64,000 nt of DNA, from assembly GCF_019925205.1 (NCBI RefSeq), contig NC_083568.1, positions 8,430,393 through 8,494,392 of the forward strand. The letters run 5' to 3'. The stretch's first letter is position 1, and the number at the start of each line of letters is the position of its first letter. Below, piece after piece: positions 62,521 through 64,000 of this stretch. Source of the stretch: Metopolophium dirhodum (Eukaryota; Arthropoda; Insecta; Hemiptera; Aphididae). Under the pieces are notes generated by a model. The model was not told the origin of the DNA. It did not search any database and saw only the letters and a program-made list of their open reading frames with translations. The translations under genes were made by a program, and so were the position numbers.

Positions 62521-62850
62521 ATATTATTATAAGGCGCGTTGCGGGTCAGACCGACGCAGGGCACAAAAAAAAAAAATAAAACAAAGTTGTGGTGAGGCTT
62601 ACACTGCACGAGTGTAGGATAGCACCCGAGGCGCCGTGGGTAAATGGCCTCAGCGGCAGTGATCTGGTATGGAAGCGCCCGCGGGCGCCAGCGCGTCTCC
62701 GAAAGGCACTTTCACTGCTGGTCCCCACGACTACCCGTCCTTGAATGCCACCTCAAACTTTACTCCCCCCCCCCCCCACCGCGTTTTCGGCCCCTCCGGT
62801 TCAGTATCGTTCGGATGACCATGAACGACATAATATAATATATTATGGCC
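62521..62850. other. GC-rich patch with a C13 run, unidentified
   Basis: About 300 bases of high G+C (GCGCCCGCGGGCGCC at about 62675) stand out from AT-rich flanks. Opposite frames at 62546-62728 and 62644-62838 are open but have no domain. A C13 run at 62765-62777 recalls the repeat ends at 12333 and 48067, though the following GTACGCC phrase is missing. It could be an exon, a promoter or a mobile-element fragment. Confidence 0.3.
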
Positions 62851-64000
62851 GGCACCGTGTAGGTATATGATTCGTATGTTGCCTATACAACTGCCATTAT
62901 ACCTATTATTTCTCAACAGCTGCAGAAAAAGCTCTTCAGCAGGTATAATATTATTATTTCAAACGCTACACGCTGTGATGCTCGAAAATGTCAGATTATG
63001 AAATTATTAATTCAAACCGCACGCTAACAATGTGTGTACAGACATTGATTGTTATATACCATGTGCATATTATCATATAATATAATATTATGTGTGCTGC
63101 AGACGTGGCCGTATAGTTGATAGACATATATTATAAAACCGCGATCGCCCCGAAGTGCAGTTTGGTCGTTTTCGAGTGATGTCCATACAAAACACGGAAA
63201 TCCCATCATTCAATAAGTCCCAACCACATCGTAAAAAAAAAAATTAAAACGCCATAGGCTATATATAGACGAGTTTATAGCGGTTTATCTATATATAATA
63301 TATAGATACGTCAATGTATATCATCAACATGTAAATTTTAAAAACCTTGACCATATTTATGTGGTTTATGAACCAATTTCGTCCATTCGAAAAACTCTAT
63401 TAGGAGGTATGCTAAAACAAGAATTATATTTTGTCTCTCGAGTTTAGAAATTTTAGAAATGCTATGTTAGATGATACATTATAATATTACGATAATTGTG
63501 TAGAAATCGTACCTTAAAGCCCCGAATATGACAATAATTTATTTTATAATTTTCAAAACAAATTGCGTTTGTTTTATGTAGGTATACATAATATACTATT
63601 TTTTTTTTCATGCGGTATCACAGCTCATGCGGAAACCACGATAGTATTACTTCCACCTCGTTGATGTGCATACCTATTACCTACCTACCTATTATCTGCA
63701 ATAAAATTCTTCTAACAATCTATTTAAAGATTGTTTTTTATAAACATTTCTATCCATCACGCCGAGTAAATATTATTGTAAGTACCCACGTAAAACATTT
63801 ACAACGTTATAATCACTTATCTACCTCTATGATATAGGTCCTATGCATATGATTTGGCTACCTTCCCGAAATTGCCTACACCGGATATTATTATCACCTT
63901 GTCCATCTACTCAATAATGCAATGGTCGTAACACATATATAATTAAATTGATTGTTCTTGTTTGTTTTTGCCAAAATATGTCTACATTTAAAAATGATTG
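62851..64000. other. AT-rich DNA to the right edge, nothing recognised
   Basis: Short frames only; no splice-bounded exon, RNA gene or repeat structure that I can support. Confidence 0.4.

Noticed and set aside
1..64000. CRISPR arrays, tRNA, rRNA or known conserved microRNA genes
   Set aside because: I looked for regularly spaced repeats, TPsiC-arm-like GGTTCGAATCC motifs and remembered mature microRNA sequences (let-7, miR-1, bantam and others) and found none. A covariance-model search would be decisive.

Overview
This window looks like nuclear DNA of a sap-feeding hemipteran insect, most likely an aphid. It is very AT-rich, full of TA and TAATATTAT stretches and recurrent AGGTACCTA-type motifs, CpG is not depleted, spliceosomal GT...AG signals are present, and the two certain proteins are animal cell-cycle and DNA-repair proteins. 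The lineage call is an inference from base composition, repeat style and protein type; no database was consulted.

Left end (1-620): a minus-strand first coding exon of 32 codons leaves the window at the left edge, with a CpG-rich upstream region. The gene is not identified with certainty; an acidic, Asn/Gln-rich start ending in EDDR resembles RRM proteins of the Squid/hnRNP type. From 620 to 7,090 the DNA is a graveyard of mobile elements: a LINE-like 3' tail, a head-to-head pair of a 1.3-1.4 kb repeat family, and a hAT-type element (4881-5957) with a perfect 8-bp target duplication into which a 640-bp near-perfect foldback element has inserted.

Gene core (7-18.4 kb): a minus-strand Polo-like kinase 4 (PLK4/SAK, 718 codons in one exon) and a plus-strand Tonsoku-like protein (TONSL, two coding exons, 1311 residues after removing a 90-bp intron) are divergently arranged about 5 kb apart. 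Both start codons lie roughly ten bases after a splice-acceptor-like site, so both probably have untranslated leader exons in the space between them, which also holds old repeat copies. PLK4 starts centriole duplication; TONSL reads new histone H4 on replicated chromatin and supports RAD51 loading at damaged forks. Both act around S phase, but nothing in the sequence shows that their adjacency is functional.

Right part (18.4-64 kb): no certain protein-coding gene. It holds a degenerate R1-like LINE end (22.1-22.7 kb), a cluster of three copies of the 1.3-kb repeat family (29.3-31.2 kb), several non-autonomous DNA elements (hAT-like 33.8-34.3 kb, a TIR element 35.7-36.3 kb, a pogo/Tigger-like MITE 39.6-39.8 kb), many microsatellites and five C or G homopolymer runs. 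Two places look like pieces of a large gene with long introns: a CpG island at 50.2-51.7 kb and a candidate first coding exon with a His-rich start at 60.3-60.57 kb. A short GC-rich patch at 47.7-47.9 kb is open on both strands. Long stretches between these hold nothing I can name.
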